Of a stretch of 64,000 nt of DNA, positions 47,374-59,045 are shown piece after piece. The stretch covers positions 1,301,501-1,365,500 of the forward strand of contig OZ036017.1 of the NCBI GenBank assembly GCA_964035015.1, read 5' to 3'. A program made the position numbers and the translations under genes. The notes below the pieces were generated by a model that worked only from the letters and a program-made list of their open reading frames with translations, was not told the origin of the DNA and ran no database searches. This stretch comes from Corallium rubrum. Lineage: Eukaryota; Cnidaria; Anthozoa; Scleralcyonacea; Coralliidae. Position 1 is the stretch's first letter; each line of letters starts with the position of its first letter.

Positions 47374-50300
47374 TATAATCAATCAAATCAAATCAAATTT
47401 TTATTTCACACTATTTTGTTATAATATATACAGTAAAAGAAAGTTTTTAAAATATAATAAAAGTATCTATTTCAAAATTACATGTTTGATATTTGAATAA
47501 TGTGTGTGCGGTGGTTAAAGGAGCAGAAGCTTTCGTGTTAACCACCGCCACAGGAAAATTACGCTTAAGACAATATACATGTAATAGATAATAATAGATC
47601 TTGCATAAAGTTATTAAAATTTTAAGTTATAGAGAAGTAATTTGAGTTTATAATATGACAGTTTTGACTATTCAACAGAATGTTATTGCTGAGATTTGAA
47701 AAGATGTAATTTATATTGCTTTTTAAATTGTAAGGGACTCACAGTCTTAAGTTCAATAGGAACTGTTTCCCAAATTTTCGAACAAGAAAATTTGAATGTA
47801 CTTATGCCATAATTTGATTTGATTTTAGGCCGGTAAAAGTTTTTTTGCTTTGCATACCTGGTGTTGTAAGCATGTATCTCAGATACAGATATAAGATATT
47901 GAGAAAAAATATTTGGTATACTTGATTTATTATTAATAATTTTATGACCAAACACTGCAGTCTTTAGTTTATAGATGTTGTCAAAAGTCAATACCTCCAA
48001 CAAATTATAGTAAGGCATTGCATTTTCTCTGTTGTGTGCAAAGAAGATGCCACGCACACATTTGTTTTGCTTGGTTTTGATTTTTGTTAGTTTACTTTTA
48101 TAGGTGTTACCCCAGCTCATTATACCATAATGTAAATAAGGATATATTAATGCATAGTAGAGTTGTTTTAGCATTTGAAATTTCAGGTAATACCTAAGTT
48201 TTTTAATTATTCCAAGGTTTTTGAAATTTTGTTGTTTATATGATGAATTTGTGGCTCCCAATTAAGATTTTTGTCAATATAGATACCAAGATATTTAATG
48301 TAATTTTTCTGTTCAATGTTGGGTATCGTAATTTGGAATTTTTTATGCGATGATGAAATAAGCATGTAATGTGTTTTTTTAAAGTTAACAGACAATTTAT
48401 TAGCAGCACAATAATCCAACAATTGCCCAAGTTCCTCATTCATAACTTTCTCAAGCTCTCTTGGATTGTTGCAAGAGTAAAAAATATTGGTGTCATCAGC
48501 AAAAATTCTGAAAGAGACCTTGCTAGAACAATTCGGAAGATCATTGATATATAAAAGAAATAGCAAGGGGCCGAGTGTGGAACCTTGGGGAACTCCACAT
48601 TTTATGTTAAGCATTTCAGACTTTACATCTTCAATCTGAACATATTGCATTCTGTCATGAAGATAATTGCAAAACCAATTAAATGGGAGTCCACGTATTC
48701 CATATTTATACAATTTACTAAGTAGAATATCATGATTAACAGTATCAAAAGCTTTTGATAGATCAAGAAATATTCCACATGTTATCTTTTTGTCATCTAT
48801 ATTCATTTTAAGTTGGTCAGTAAGCTCAAGAATTGCTAGTTCAGTTGAATGATTTTTTCGAAATCCAAATTGATAATCTGATAATATATTATGTTTTTCA
48901 AGAAATCCAATTAATTGATCATAAACCAGCCTTTCCAGAACTTTTGCGAATGGTGATAATGTTGCTATTGGTCTATAATTCCCAGGGTCAGTTATTTTGT
49001 CATTTTTGTATATTGGAGTAACTCTAGATATTTTAAATATGTCAGGTATTATGCCTGTAGTAATAGACTGATTGTAAATGTGAGTGAGGGGTATTGAAAG
49101 GGGAAAACTCGCCAATTTAATTAACTTATTTGGGATATCAATCGAGGCTTTACTTTCATTTAAACCAGATAAGAGAGTGCAAACTTGACTATTTGTAATT
49201 GTTGACAAAAAGAAGCTAGAGCTTGGACATTTGTTGATAAATTGTGTTGGACTTGTAGTACTTTGGTTAATTGTTTTGGACAAATTAGGGCCTATATTGA
49301 CAAAGTAATGATTAAATTGATCTGCTATAGTTTGCTTGTCAGTATAAGTTTTGTTATTATATATAAGTTTTGTGGGATGTGTCTGACTTTTTGTCTTCCT
49401 CTTAATTAAGGTGCCAATCAGTCTCCATGTAGATTTTAAATTATCTTTGTTTACTTCAAATTTTTTTTTGTAATATTTCGACTTACATTGCTTCTTTAAT
49501 TGATTAAGAGTATTGTAATATTTTTTATACTGCTGTATTTTCAGGATATTACCACTATGAAAATGCGTACGGTACATCTTTTGTTTAATTTTAATTGATC
49601 TTAAAATCCCATCAGTTATCCATGGTTTATGAACTACTTGCTTCATTTTGCTGTTTGATACTTGTTTTAGAGGGGCATGTCTATTGACAACAGCTTTAAG
49701 CTTATGGATAAATTTGTAGGTTTTTTTATGTATATCATCATCACATTCATTGAACATATCTGTCCAATTGATTGAATAAACATCATTCAAGTACTGAAGT
49801 TTATTAAAATGACTATAATCTCTATAATATCTTTTTACCTTTTGTTTCTTAACTGGTATATCAACAACACAAAAAATAGGTAAATGATCTGAGATGTCCA
49901 TGTTTGCAATTCCAGGTATAATTCGCTGTGTAGAAATGTTTGTATATATATGGTCAATCAAAGTGGAACTATGATTAGTTAGCCTTGTTGGTTTAGTAAT
50001 AAGTGGAATGAAATTGTTTGCATATAACATATCTAAATAATTTTCTGTTTTAGAATGTGTGTTGTATTTTAAAAAATCAATATTAATATCTCCTAATATT
50101 AAAACTTGTGTGTGTGTGTGTGTGGACGGACTATACACACATCCAACCATTATATTATTTTTCTTATAACCTGGGTCAATTTCCACCCAACATGTTTCTA
50201 CCAGATCAATATTTAACTTAAGATCAGGACGAGGAATTATATTCATTTGGTTGGATACATATATAGCTGCACCCCCAGCCATTGTTTTTGAGTCAGAATG

Positions 50301-50424
50301 ATAAAGTGTATAATTAGGTAGGTCAATATTGACAATAGTATTTTCATTAATTCTAGTCTCTGTTAGTGCAATTATACTAGGCTTACTGTCAAAACAGTAT
50401 AATAAATCTTGTAGTAATTCAATG
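47374..50424 (-). mobile_element. 5'-truncated LINE (CR1/L2-like) with (TGATT)n tail
   Basis: This is minus-strand and inserted in repeat R at the TA/TG-rich site that is uninterrupted at 55858. The 3' tail is a short (ATTTG/TGATT)n array at 47378-47396 instead of poly(A), as in L2-like LINEs. The 5' end is truncated within the endonuclease, at a (TG)n run. Confidence 0.88.
47683..50420 (-). pseudogene. LINE ORF2 (endonuclease and reverse transcriptase), truncated and frameshifted
   Basis: The endonuclease remnant begins near SIIALTETRI and includes AGGAAIYVSN, VGCVY and ILGDINIDFL. The block between VGCVY and ILGDINIDF is shorter than in related LINEs and replaced by a (CA)n-encoded Thr-His repeat. 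The RT carries PGNYRPIATLSPFAKVLER, GIFLDLSKAFDTVNH, CGVPQGSTLGPLLFLLYIND and the catalytic FADDT. A frameshift near 48235 separates the C-terminal region, which continues at 48261-47683 (LKQLYYALIYPYLHYGIMSW...). It cannot be active. It is a separate family from the LINE in Polinton A. Confidence 0.9.
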
Positions 50425-50812
50425 TGTGTGTGTGTGTGTGGACGGACCACGCGCGGTGAAGATTGTGGGGCACTGGAAACAATATAGTTCTTGACAAAAA
50501 AGATTTGAAAAAGATTTGATATTATTCTTGACAAAAAGACTTGAGAAAGGAGTTTTTGTGATACGTATCCTTTTCAAAAGAACAGAAACAAATCAACGTT
50601 TACGTATATAAAGTCTTCAGACCTGACTAAAAGGAAACCCGTCAAACCAAAACTCGAAAGAAACCAAGACAAAGGCCGAAAAGTTTATAAAGCTAAGGTA
50701 AAAATATAGACCAGTCGCTCTCAGTAATTACGAGCACTTAGTAGCAAAACTGTTGAGTTTCCCTGTTTACATCTATCACTGTTAATTTTGTTTTATATTT
50801 TGTGTGTCCTAT

Positions 50813-51490
50813 TTTCTGTAAGAGCCAAACGGTCTCGCAACCTCGTACCCGAGCCTGCGTACGAGGTTGACGGCGACATTTTTACAAGGTTTTGTCAATT
50901 CTACGTTTGTCCATGTTTATAGATCTACTGAAAGCAGATTAACATTTTGCCGGTAATTGGTGTACTCTGATAAGAGCTTAACGACACTTAATAATATACA
51001 TGACAAAATTACTGCATCCTGATTAGTCGAGAGGAATGCAATTTTAATGTAATACAGTCTAGAAAGTTGTAATACAGCGCAGAAAAATAAATACAGTGCA
51101 AATTTCAATGAGTATCAAGCATTCTGATTTGCTAATAAACAACCGGAAACTACCAGAAAGTCAATGAAATGTCTATGCGGATTTTGAAGGATGGTTTCTT
51201 TAGTGTACATAGTCTTAATAAAATTAAAAATAGAGAAGGCCTTCGGAACAATGTTGACAATAAAATTCAAAATGGCGGCCAATTCTGCAATGGAAAGTTT
51301 TCACATTCCCAACGACTTGTGGCGCACTACGAACTAAAAATTCCATGTAAATATTTTGTACAGAGAGTACAGAGAACACCCAGAGTGAAAATGTTTCTTG
51401 TCAAGTATTGAAACAAGATGTTTTTAAAGGCGTGAATGAGTACGAAGCGTACGTGTCTTAATTTTGTCATGCATATAATAAATGCAGAGT
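50813..51490. other. Unannotated stretch
   Basis: This contains a GTACGAGGTTG-type segment (50850-50875) resembling 47165-47190. No gene or clear mobile element was recognised. Confidence 0.5.
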
Positions 51491-51634
51491 AATCATGATT
51501 TTGCTCGTACAATTAAGGATTTACACTACTCGTGATATTTGAAAATTATGCCAAATTACACTCACCCAACGGCTCGTGCAAGTTTCAAATATCACTTGTA
51601 GTGTAAATCGTTAATTGTACTCACTATCATATGA
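51491..51634. mobile_element. MITE, about 140 bp, with long inverted ends
   Basis: TGCTCGTACAATTAAGGATTTACACTACTCG..GATATTTGAAA on the left is mirrored by TTTCAAATATCACTTGTAGTGTAAATC..TTAATTGTACTCA on the right. The centre is AT-rich, with no coding content. Confidence 0.85.
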
Positions 51635-51639
51635 TTACC

Positions 51640-53110
51640 TACACTTAGTGTAAATAGTCTTCAGTGTACATGTAGTCTTCAGTGCACAATTATCAATACC
51701 CAGTCTTTAGTCCAAAAACCACATCCAGCCGACAATTTAAAAAAAATACAAGACAAAGTATCAACCGAAAATAAACATCTTGAAACTCAAAATATGAGCT
51801 AAAACAAGACAACAAATGAAACGGTGATATTTCGTCTTTACGAAATGGTTGATCTTTTCGATCATTAGAGTCAGCGGTTGTTCTGTTAAGCAACAATGGC
51901 GCCGAAATTATAACGGAGTGGGCATGTGAAAGAAGAAATTTTTTAGTACGTTTTTAGTACGGACCGAGCGAGTGCAGCGAGCCGAGGTCCGTGTATAAAA
52001 TGGAGGCCCGGTATTTCACTAATACAGTGACTACAGACAGATGTGAACGCTTTGTAAAAACTTGACAAAGTATTGGGCTTGTATTCGCTACCATCTTTCT
52101 TGTGAACTAAACCGAAATAGAAGAAGATTCTCCATTTTTAAAGTGTACTTTTCATATAGCTACAATCCGAGAATAATTCATTGGGACACTAAAGCATCAA
52201 TTAACTTCCTTCTTGCTTATTGCACTATCGTGGGATAAATAACGTTGCTTTACCCCTCCCCCATCCCCCACCAATCAATGTTGATTTCCAGGTGACACTT
52301 CTGAGTCCTAAAAAACAAAAATGCGGTCGCACCCTTGATCGGAGGGGGACGGGGAGGGCACATTTTAAAGATAAATCGCGTGCGCACAGAAGTCTCTTGA
52401 CATACGCTGTGTCCCAATGTAATTATTCCACGATTGTAGGCTTATAAAATGTTTACCCAAACGGAATTTTTCAAAAGATTTTGTTTGATATATTGCATGT
52501 TCATAGTTGTGCGTTAATTATACATGTCAAGTCCATGACTGTTATATTATTACAAAAAAATTTGTGAACATTTTGGGCATTTTAAAAAGTTTACATAATG
52601 CAGAAACTTGAATAAACATTAAAAATGAAAGAAAAACATTTTAAATGAAAGAAAAACATCATAAATGAAAAAACCCCCAAAAAAACAAAAAAAAAACACA
52701 TTATAAATGAAAGCTTATAAAAAATTTTAACAACATACTTACATAAGATATTTCAACAACGCGTAGTTCTGAAATTACTTAGATATGACTGACATGTTTA
52801 CTTTGTTTCAGTAGAATTTCCGCTTTCAACAGTCCGAAACGCCAAGTTCCAGACCACTCATATAGTCATATAATAAATAGTCACTAGTGTACATAATCTT
52901 TAGTGTACATAGTCTTTAGTATACGTATCTTTAGTGTAAATAATCTTTAGTATAAATCGTCTTTAATATACAGTCTTTAGTGCACACAGACTTTAGGTAC
53001 GTTGTTTATGGTACATTAGTCTTTACTGCACATAATGTTTAGTGCACAGTAGTTTTTAGTGTAAATAGTCTTTTAATAGTGTACATAATAGTCTTTAGTG
53101 CACATAGTCG
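51640..53110. repeat. Scattered degenerate repeats of TCTTTAGTGTACATAG type
   Basis: Short runs at 51645-51695 and, more densely, 52870-53110 consist of variants of AGTCTTTAGTGTACATA with a period of about 16-20 bp. The intervening 51700-52860 has no recognisable gene; it includes a simple A-rich segment at 52610-52710. Confidence 0.65.
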
Positions 53111-53811
53111 TTAATCGGTCGAATTTCCAGGAGATAAACTCTTGACGAGTACAATTGTTTGGCGTTGCAGAAGGGCTTACGTAACATACGTTTTAACTTA
53201 TTCCTAACCATATAACAAATAACTGGCACTAGCAAGAATAAAAAATAGGGCTCTCCAGACGTCAAGAGGTACTGTAAACTGAATATTTAACAATTCGACA
53301 ACGAGCCTGAGCTGTCGGCTATTAGCTGATAGTCGACAAGGCGCGGCCATTTAAAATTTGGCACTTTCCCAAGAATCTTCTTCAGTAGATAGACAGTGAG
53401 TAACTCAGCCAATTAGAATGCACAGCCGCATTTCTAACAGTCCACTAGTTAGTTTATGTACTAACAAGGTTTATTCCAACCATTTTCTTGTTCCAGATTT
53501 TGCTTCATCCCGTAGTATATAATTCATATAAGGGGACCTCCTAGGGTAATTCTAATGGGGACTTGGGTGAAAGCAAAATCGATGTTATTTGTTACCGAGT
53601 GAGACCTTCGACGTAAAATAAGTGTCTAATTTTCGGACTTTTTTAAATAATCTTTTTAAAACTTGGTGAATAAAAGAACTATGGCAAGTTAAACAGCGTA
53701 TCTAATTCTTAGAATTTTCCATAAAACTGAAGTTGTACAAGCAGTAACTGCATGGCGAAAGTTCTGTTCCGACAACTCCCCCTCTAATATATTTAATACT
53801 CATTTTATCAG
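53111..53811. other. Unannotated stretch upstream of the galaxin-like exon
   Basis: No earlier exon, signal peptide or promoter could be recognised. The last bases (ATTTTATCAG) are a good 3' splice-site sequence for the exon that follows. Confidence 0.5.
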
Positions 53812-55281
53812 ATGCACAATGCTCTGGCACTCCTTCACTCTCAAAGCCGATTGCAGGTGTAAATTACTGTGGCGGACATCCATACTTCCGTTCTCACCGT
53901 ATTTGCTGTGGCAAGAAAATATTATGGAAGAATTCAGTTGACAAATGTTGTGGTAAACAATCTTACTCTTCTTCATCCCATATTTGCTTTGACAAGAAAA
54001 TAGTTCGGAAAGATCCAGGTGTAGAATGCTGTGGTAAACAATCTTACTCTCCTTCATCTCAAATTTGTTGTGACGAGAAAATATTTCGGAATCATTCGAC
54101 TGTAAACTGCTGCGGTAAACATTCTTACTCTCCTTTATCCGAAATTTGCTGTGACGAGAAAATATTTTGGAAGAATTCTGGTGTAAAATGCTGTGGTAAA
54201 CTTTCTTACTTTCCTTCATTCCAAATTTGTTGTGGCAAACAAGTATTTTGGAAGAATTCAGGTGTAAAATGCTGTGGTAAAAGACCTTACTCTTCTTTAT
54301 CCAAATTTTGCTGTGGCAAAAAAATATTTTGGAAGAATTCAGGTGTAAACTGCTGCGGTAAACATTCTTACTCTCCTTTATCCGAAATTTGCTGTGACGA
54401 GAAAATATTTTGGAAGAATTCAGGTGTAAAATGCTGTGGTAAACTTTCTTACTTTCCTTCATTCCAAATTTGTTGTGGCAAACAAGTATTTTGGAAGAAC
54501 TCAGGTGTAAAATGCTGTGGTAAAAAACCTTACTCTTCTTTATCCAAATTTTGCTGTGGCAAGAAAATATTTTGGAAGAATTCAGGTGTAAAATGCTGTG
54601 GTAAACAATCTTACTCTCCTTCATCTCGAATTTGCTGTGGCGAGAAAATATTATGGAAAAATTCAGTTGTAAAATGCCGTGGTAAACAATCTTACTCTTC
54701 TTTATCCAAATTTTGTTGTGGCAAGAACATATTTTGGAAGAATTCAGGTGTAAAATGCTGTGGTAAACAATCTTACTCTCCTTCATCTCGAATTTGCTAA
54801 AAATTCAGTTGTAAAATGCTGTGGTAAACAATCTTACTATTCTTCATTCAAAATTTGTTGTCGTGAGGAAATATATTGGAATTATTCAGGTAAGCAATGC
54901 TGTGGTAAACGAACTTACTCTCCTTCCTCCCACATTTGCTGTGAAGATCAGATATTTTCTAAAAGTCGAGGCAATAAAAAATGCCGTGGTAAAATTTCAT
55001 TTTCTCCTGCCTCCCAAATATGCTGTAACGGAAGTTTGTATTCGTCTCGTCATTTCCTATGCTGCAAAGAAACAGTGTTTTATCGAATTTCAGAAAACGA
55101 TCAATGCTGCGATAAATATCCATACTCTCCATTGTCGCAAATATGTTAACCATTTCATCGAACGAATGCACAGGACGATTGCTGTGGCAAGTCCCCATAT
55201 TCTCCTTCGATGCATTTGTGCTGTGCAGAACATAAGGTTGTGAAAATTTCCCAAAATAACAAAAATGCACTTTACCGCTAA
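53812..55281 (+). pseudogene. Galaxin-like di-cysteine repeat exon, broken by a 20-bp deletion and a stop
   Basis: The plus strand encodes about 17 tandem units of roughly 27 residues with the pattern ICCGKKIFWKNSGVKCCGKQ followed by SYSPSS, the di-cysteine repeat of galaxins. Galaxins are secreted matrix proteins known from the coral skeleton. The open frame starts after a splice acceptor at 53811 and runs to 54799. There a unit lacks 20 bp present in the preceding unit (54630-54650) and meets TAA. The next frame continues the repeats from 54802 to a second TAA at 55147-55149, beyond which one more unit (DDCCGKSPYSPS) precedes a final stop at 55279-55281. No signal peptide is visible because the 5' exon is missing. 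Allele or assembly error is an alternative to a true pseudogene. Confidence 0.85.
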
Positions 55282-55717
55282 AATTGAGAAATTTAAAACC
55301 TAGCTGTTTTTATAAACAACCTCTTCATTTTAAACCTGGGTTTCATTTGTATTTTCTTTATATTTGTCCAAACCAATGGTTGCGTATTGTTGACTTTCAT
55401 TTGAGAGCTTATATTTTTACTGTTTTCCTTGTTTTTACTCGTCATGTTAGTGTTCACCTACTCTACGGTATATTGGAATTTGATTTAAGCCTAAAAGTGG
55501 TTAACAAGTTTAGTTTTTCTTTGATTTCAAGCTGTTTTTGCAACCCAGTTCACCAAATTCAGCTTCATTTTCTCTCGGTTATACAGTAAAAGGGACTGGG
55601 GTTGACGTGCATGACGGACCCATGTTGGCTTCAAAACGTACAAGCGAGTTAGCATTCCAGTTTATTTAGAGTTCAATGTTCCTAACTCAAAGGTAATAGG
55701 AGCACGCAGTCCAGTTA
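55282..55717. other. Unannotated stretch after the galaxin-like exon
   Basis: This is AT-rich and may include the 3' untranslated region; no specific signal was identified. Confidence 0.4.
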
Positions 55718-56281
55718 TCCCCGAGCCGGGCGACGGGCCGAAGGCCCGGAGCCCGGTGAGGGTGCTAATCTCGACACGCGTGGAGCCATTTTACACGCGT
55801 GGACAAACGTGATATGCGAACGAATTTCTGTGATCTGAATATTTATTTATTTGTATATATGTGTGGACGGACCATGCGCGGTTAAGATTGTGGGGCACTG
55901 GGGACAATATAGACAGACAAAAAGATTTGAACTAACAACAAAATTTATTTTTGACAAAAAGACTTGAGAAAGGAGTTTTTGGGAAACGTATAGCACTTTT
56001 GAAAGAACAGAAACAAATCAACGCCTACGTATAAAGCAAAACAACGTCTTGAGTAGAAGGAAACCCGTCAAACCGAAACTCAAAAGGAGGAGAAAGCAAG
56101 AGTGAAACTTGAAAACCGACGAAGAAATAAAGGCCGGCGAAACGGTTTAAGTTTACGGTAAAAATATAGAGCAGCCGCTCTCAGTAATCACGAACACTTA
56201 GTAGCAAAACTGTTCGAGTTTCCCACTCTCCTTACGTATATCCTATCACTGTTAATTTTGTTTTCTCTTTTGTGTGTCCTT
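55718..56281. repeat. Dispersed repeat R, copy 2 (uninterrupted)
   Basis: This is the same order of segments as 47243-47373 plus 50425-50812, continuous here through TGTATATATGTGTGGACGGAC at 55852-55872. It serves as the empty-site reference for the LINE insertion. Confidence 0.85.
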
Positions 56282-56607
56282 AAAATTTTATCTGTGGCTG
56301 CCGTCTTAATATCTTTTTTCAAATAGTTTTCTTACTGTCAAAACCACTTGTGACTTTTAAACGTAGCTTGTCCATAATTTGGTATAAAAATCGGAAAAGG
56401 AGCATTTTTTCTTCTGTAAAACGTACAAATGATGTTGAAATATTTATTAACATGTAGGTGAAAACAATTTCAGTACTTTGAAATGTCATAAAAGAATATT
56501 GCCGTGTCAGGTTTGAAAAATTTTTTCAGATGCTGTAGCGATGTTTTTTGTAAACATGGAAAGAAAGAAGTGTACAATATAACCCTAATATTTTGACAAA
56601 ATTTTCC

Positions 56608-56690
56608 CGCCTGCCTCGGTAGTCTGGTGGTTAACATAGTCGACTTGCACGGTAATATGGTCGAGTTCAAACCCTGGAAGCGACGTGCAA
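56608..56690 (+). repeat. tRNA-like segment (tRNA-derived SINE or tRNA pseudogene)
   Basis: TAGTCTGGTGGTTAACATAG resembles an A box and GGTCGAGTTCAAACCC a B box, at tRNA-like spacing. The flanks do not form an acceptor stem, so a functional tRNA is unlikely. 56282-56607 and 56691-57196 show no other feature. Confidence 0.5.
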
Positions 56691-57196
56691 TTTCCTTTAT
56701 CTCAATATTTTTCACGAAATATCATCCTTAAATTTTTCTTTGTTCCTCGTTACCTTTTCCTTCAAAAAATAGATTTATTAAAACTGCAGTTTTTTTTATT
56801 TCAAATATTCTACTAGAATTAAAACTATATTTTAATCAACAGGAGTGGCTATTTCCAGTCCCCCAATAAAAAAGAGCATTTACAAAAATTCATGCAAAAG
56901 CGGGCGAGGGGTTATTGCGTTCATGTATTTCTAGTACATATATATAGGTTAGTGGTTACATCACATTATGAGCTTACCACAAAGGCAGCCATCTTGAATA
57001 AGGCCAGGTTACATAGGCAAATTTTGAAAAAGCGAGCCAAACGTTGTACGAGGAACATGCACTGCACGCTGGCAACATTTGGCCATAATGATGCATTCAA
57101 CTTTGTTGAACCAAGACATGCGCCATGCCGGATATAATTATCAGCATATGAGTCACGACTCACGATTTACTATTTGTAGAGCATATTTAGCATTTA

Positions 57197-57352
57197 TAGA
57201 CCTGGAGCGAGGGGAATTCGATGAAATATTACCCCTCGGGATGTATATCCCTCGGGCGATGAAATATTACCCCGAGGTCGCCCGAGGGATATATCATCCC
57301 GAGGGGTAATATTTCATCGAATTCCCCGAGCGAAAGGTCTATAAATTATATA
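57197..57352. repeat. Hairpin-forming palindrome (about 155 bp)
   Basis: TATAGACCTGGAGCGAGGGG and the following GATGAAATATTACCCCTCGG are mirrored after a short centre by CCGAGGGGTAATATTTCATC and CCGAGCGAAAGGTCTATA. It is probably a palindromic MITE; 57353-57678 is unassigned. Confidence 0.85.
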
Positions 57353-57687
57353 TTATATCGAAACATATTAATCTTTCCAAAAAAAGCTTAAATAGTATGT
57401 TAATAAAGTTCGCTTAGATTAACTTTTGTCCGCTTTTCATTGTCTGTTTCCATTCTGTTGTCGTCTCAAAGCTTCTGGAGGCATTGTTTGTTGCTTTCTT
57501 TGTATTCCCTGAATCCTTATTTTCTTGTAACTGAACAATCTTCTTGTCAACATCTGAATGTTCGGGCGAAACGTTTTCTTGTCTCGGCAGTCTCGCCAAA
57601 CTCCGCCATTGTTGACCGCTTCGTGAATCGTGCGTGACATTCGCGCGTGGTACACGAACTCGAATACCCCGCTGTTGCGGGTAATTC

Positions 57688-59036
57688 CATAGAGATCATA
57701 TAAATACTAGAGGGGGCATCCAATCCTAATTTCAGCCAACCACAGGTAACCAATTGAAGGCTGCCATCTTGGATAAATTGGTTGGCAAAACAACGATGCC
57801 CGGATGAAATTTCTTGGTTCCAGGCCTTTTTTCTGTATCCGAAGCTAATTTTACATTTCTTGTTTATCTCGCCACATTTGTTTGTGGAAAAAGAAGGTGG
57901 AAAACTCACGAACTACGTATTGTTAAAATACATCGTGTACGTATGTTGTCACAAATTTCATAAGCTTTTGTTTCATATATAGTTGAAGTTTCTTCGTTAT
58001 CTGTAGCGTTTTAAAACGTTCAAAATTTTCACACCTTTGTTCGTCAAATGATGAGAAATGGACTTATCACAAGTGCTTAGAATTTTGGCTATTGTTTTTA
58101 AAATACTTATCGCATAACCTTGAGCAACATATCAAACAGAACATATTGTAAAATGCAATTTCTGGTAGAATTTTTAAGTTCTTATCTGAACCAGAAGTGT
58201 TTTAAAATTGTGAAAACGTTTGTCATTTTGATCTGGCCTGGGTGAAGTTGGTCAATGTGGGAAGCAGTTTGTTTTGTCTTTTGCAGTTTTGGTGTTTGCT
58301 TTTATCTATAACTTTTGGAATACTTTAGGTATGAACTTTAGATATATCTTAAACAAAAGCTAATCCAAATGTGAAGGTGTGGAAAAATGTCTAGCTCTTT
58401 AGTTGAAGCAGAAGAAGTTTTAGTTGCGAATTAATAGTGAACATATATCAGTACTTTTTGTCTTTCGAACATATTTCAAAATTTACATTTGTCACCCTCT
58501 GACCTGGTTTGTTGTTTTTCCATAATTTTGCCAGAACTAAAGCAATAAGTTAAGGCAGTATAAAACTTCTGATATGTTTAAAAACAAAGCTTCATGATTT
58601 AAATTAGCTTTGCTCAAGGTTGTGCGATAAGTATTTTAAAAACAATAGCCAAAATTCTAAGCACTTGTGATAAGTCCATTTCTCATCATTTGAGAACAAA
58701 GGTGTGAACATTTTGAACGTTTTAAAACGCTACAGATAACGAAGAAACTTCAACTATATATGAAACAAAAGCTTATGAAATTTGTGACAACATACGTACA
58801 CGATGTATTTTAACAATACGTAGTTCGTGAGTTTTCCACCTTCTTTTTCCATAAACAAATGTGGCGAGATAAACAAGAAATGTAAACTTAGCTTCGGATA
58901 CAGAAAAAAGGCCTGGAACCAAGAAATTTCATCCGGGCATCGTTGTTTTGCCAACCAATTTATCCAAGATGGCAGCCTTCAATTGGTTACCTGATTTATC
59001 CCCCAATGCCACCTCTAGTTTATATATGATCTCTAT
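57688..59036. mobile_element. Long-TIR DNA element with 9-bp target duplications (MULE-like)
   Basis: Inverted repeats of about 430 bp (57688-58125 and 58605-59036) include CAACGATGCCCGGATGAAAT, ATACATCGTGTACGTATGTTG and GGACTTATCACAAGTGCTTA on both sides. The flanks carry identical GGGTAATTC (57679-57687 and 59037-59045). Nine-base duplications with long TIRs are typical of Mutator-like elements. The roughly 480-bp core has no transposase, so it is non-autonomous. Open frames in the two TIRs are mirror images of each other. Confidence 0.85.
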
Positions 59037-59045
59037 GGGTAATTC

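Larger units (their letters stand above)
47243..50812. repeat. Dispersed repeat R, copy 1, split by a LINE
   Basis: The left part (47243-47373) and right part (50425-50812) align continuously with 55718-56281, which lacks the insertion. The left part shares CCCCGAGCCGGGCG, GGTGAGGGTGCTAATCTCGA and TCTGAATATTTGT. The right part shares GTGTGGACGGACC, GATTGTGGGGCACTGG and GACTTGAGAAAGGAGTTTTT. It is non-coding as far as seen; family unknown. Confidence 0.85.

Noticed and set aside
53800..54786. Long minus-strand open frame of repeated Ser/Lys/His-rich units
   Set aside because: It is the antisense of the galaxin-like repeats. The plus-strand reading has the meaningful di-cysteine pattern and a splice acceptor.
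56608..56690. Functional tRNA gene
   Set aside because: Box-like motifs are present but no acceptor stem or clear anticodon arm forms.
57782..58954. Two identical-looking 66-codon ORFs (57782-57982 plus, 58754-58954 minus)
   Set aside because: They are mirror copies lying in the two inverted repeats of the 57688-59036 element and have no protein features.
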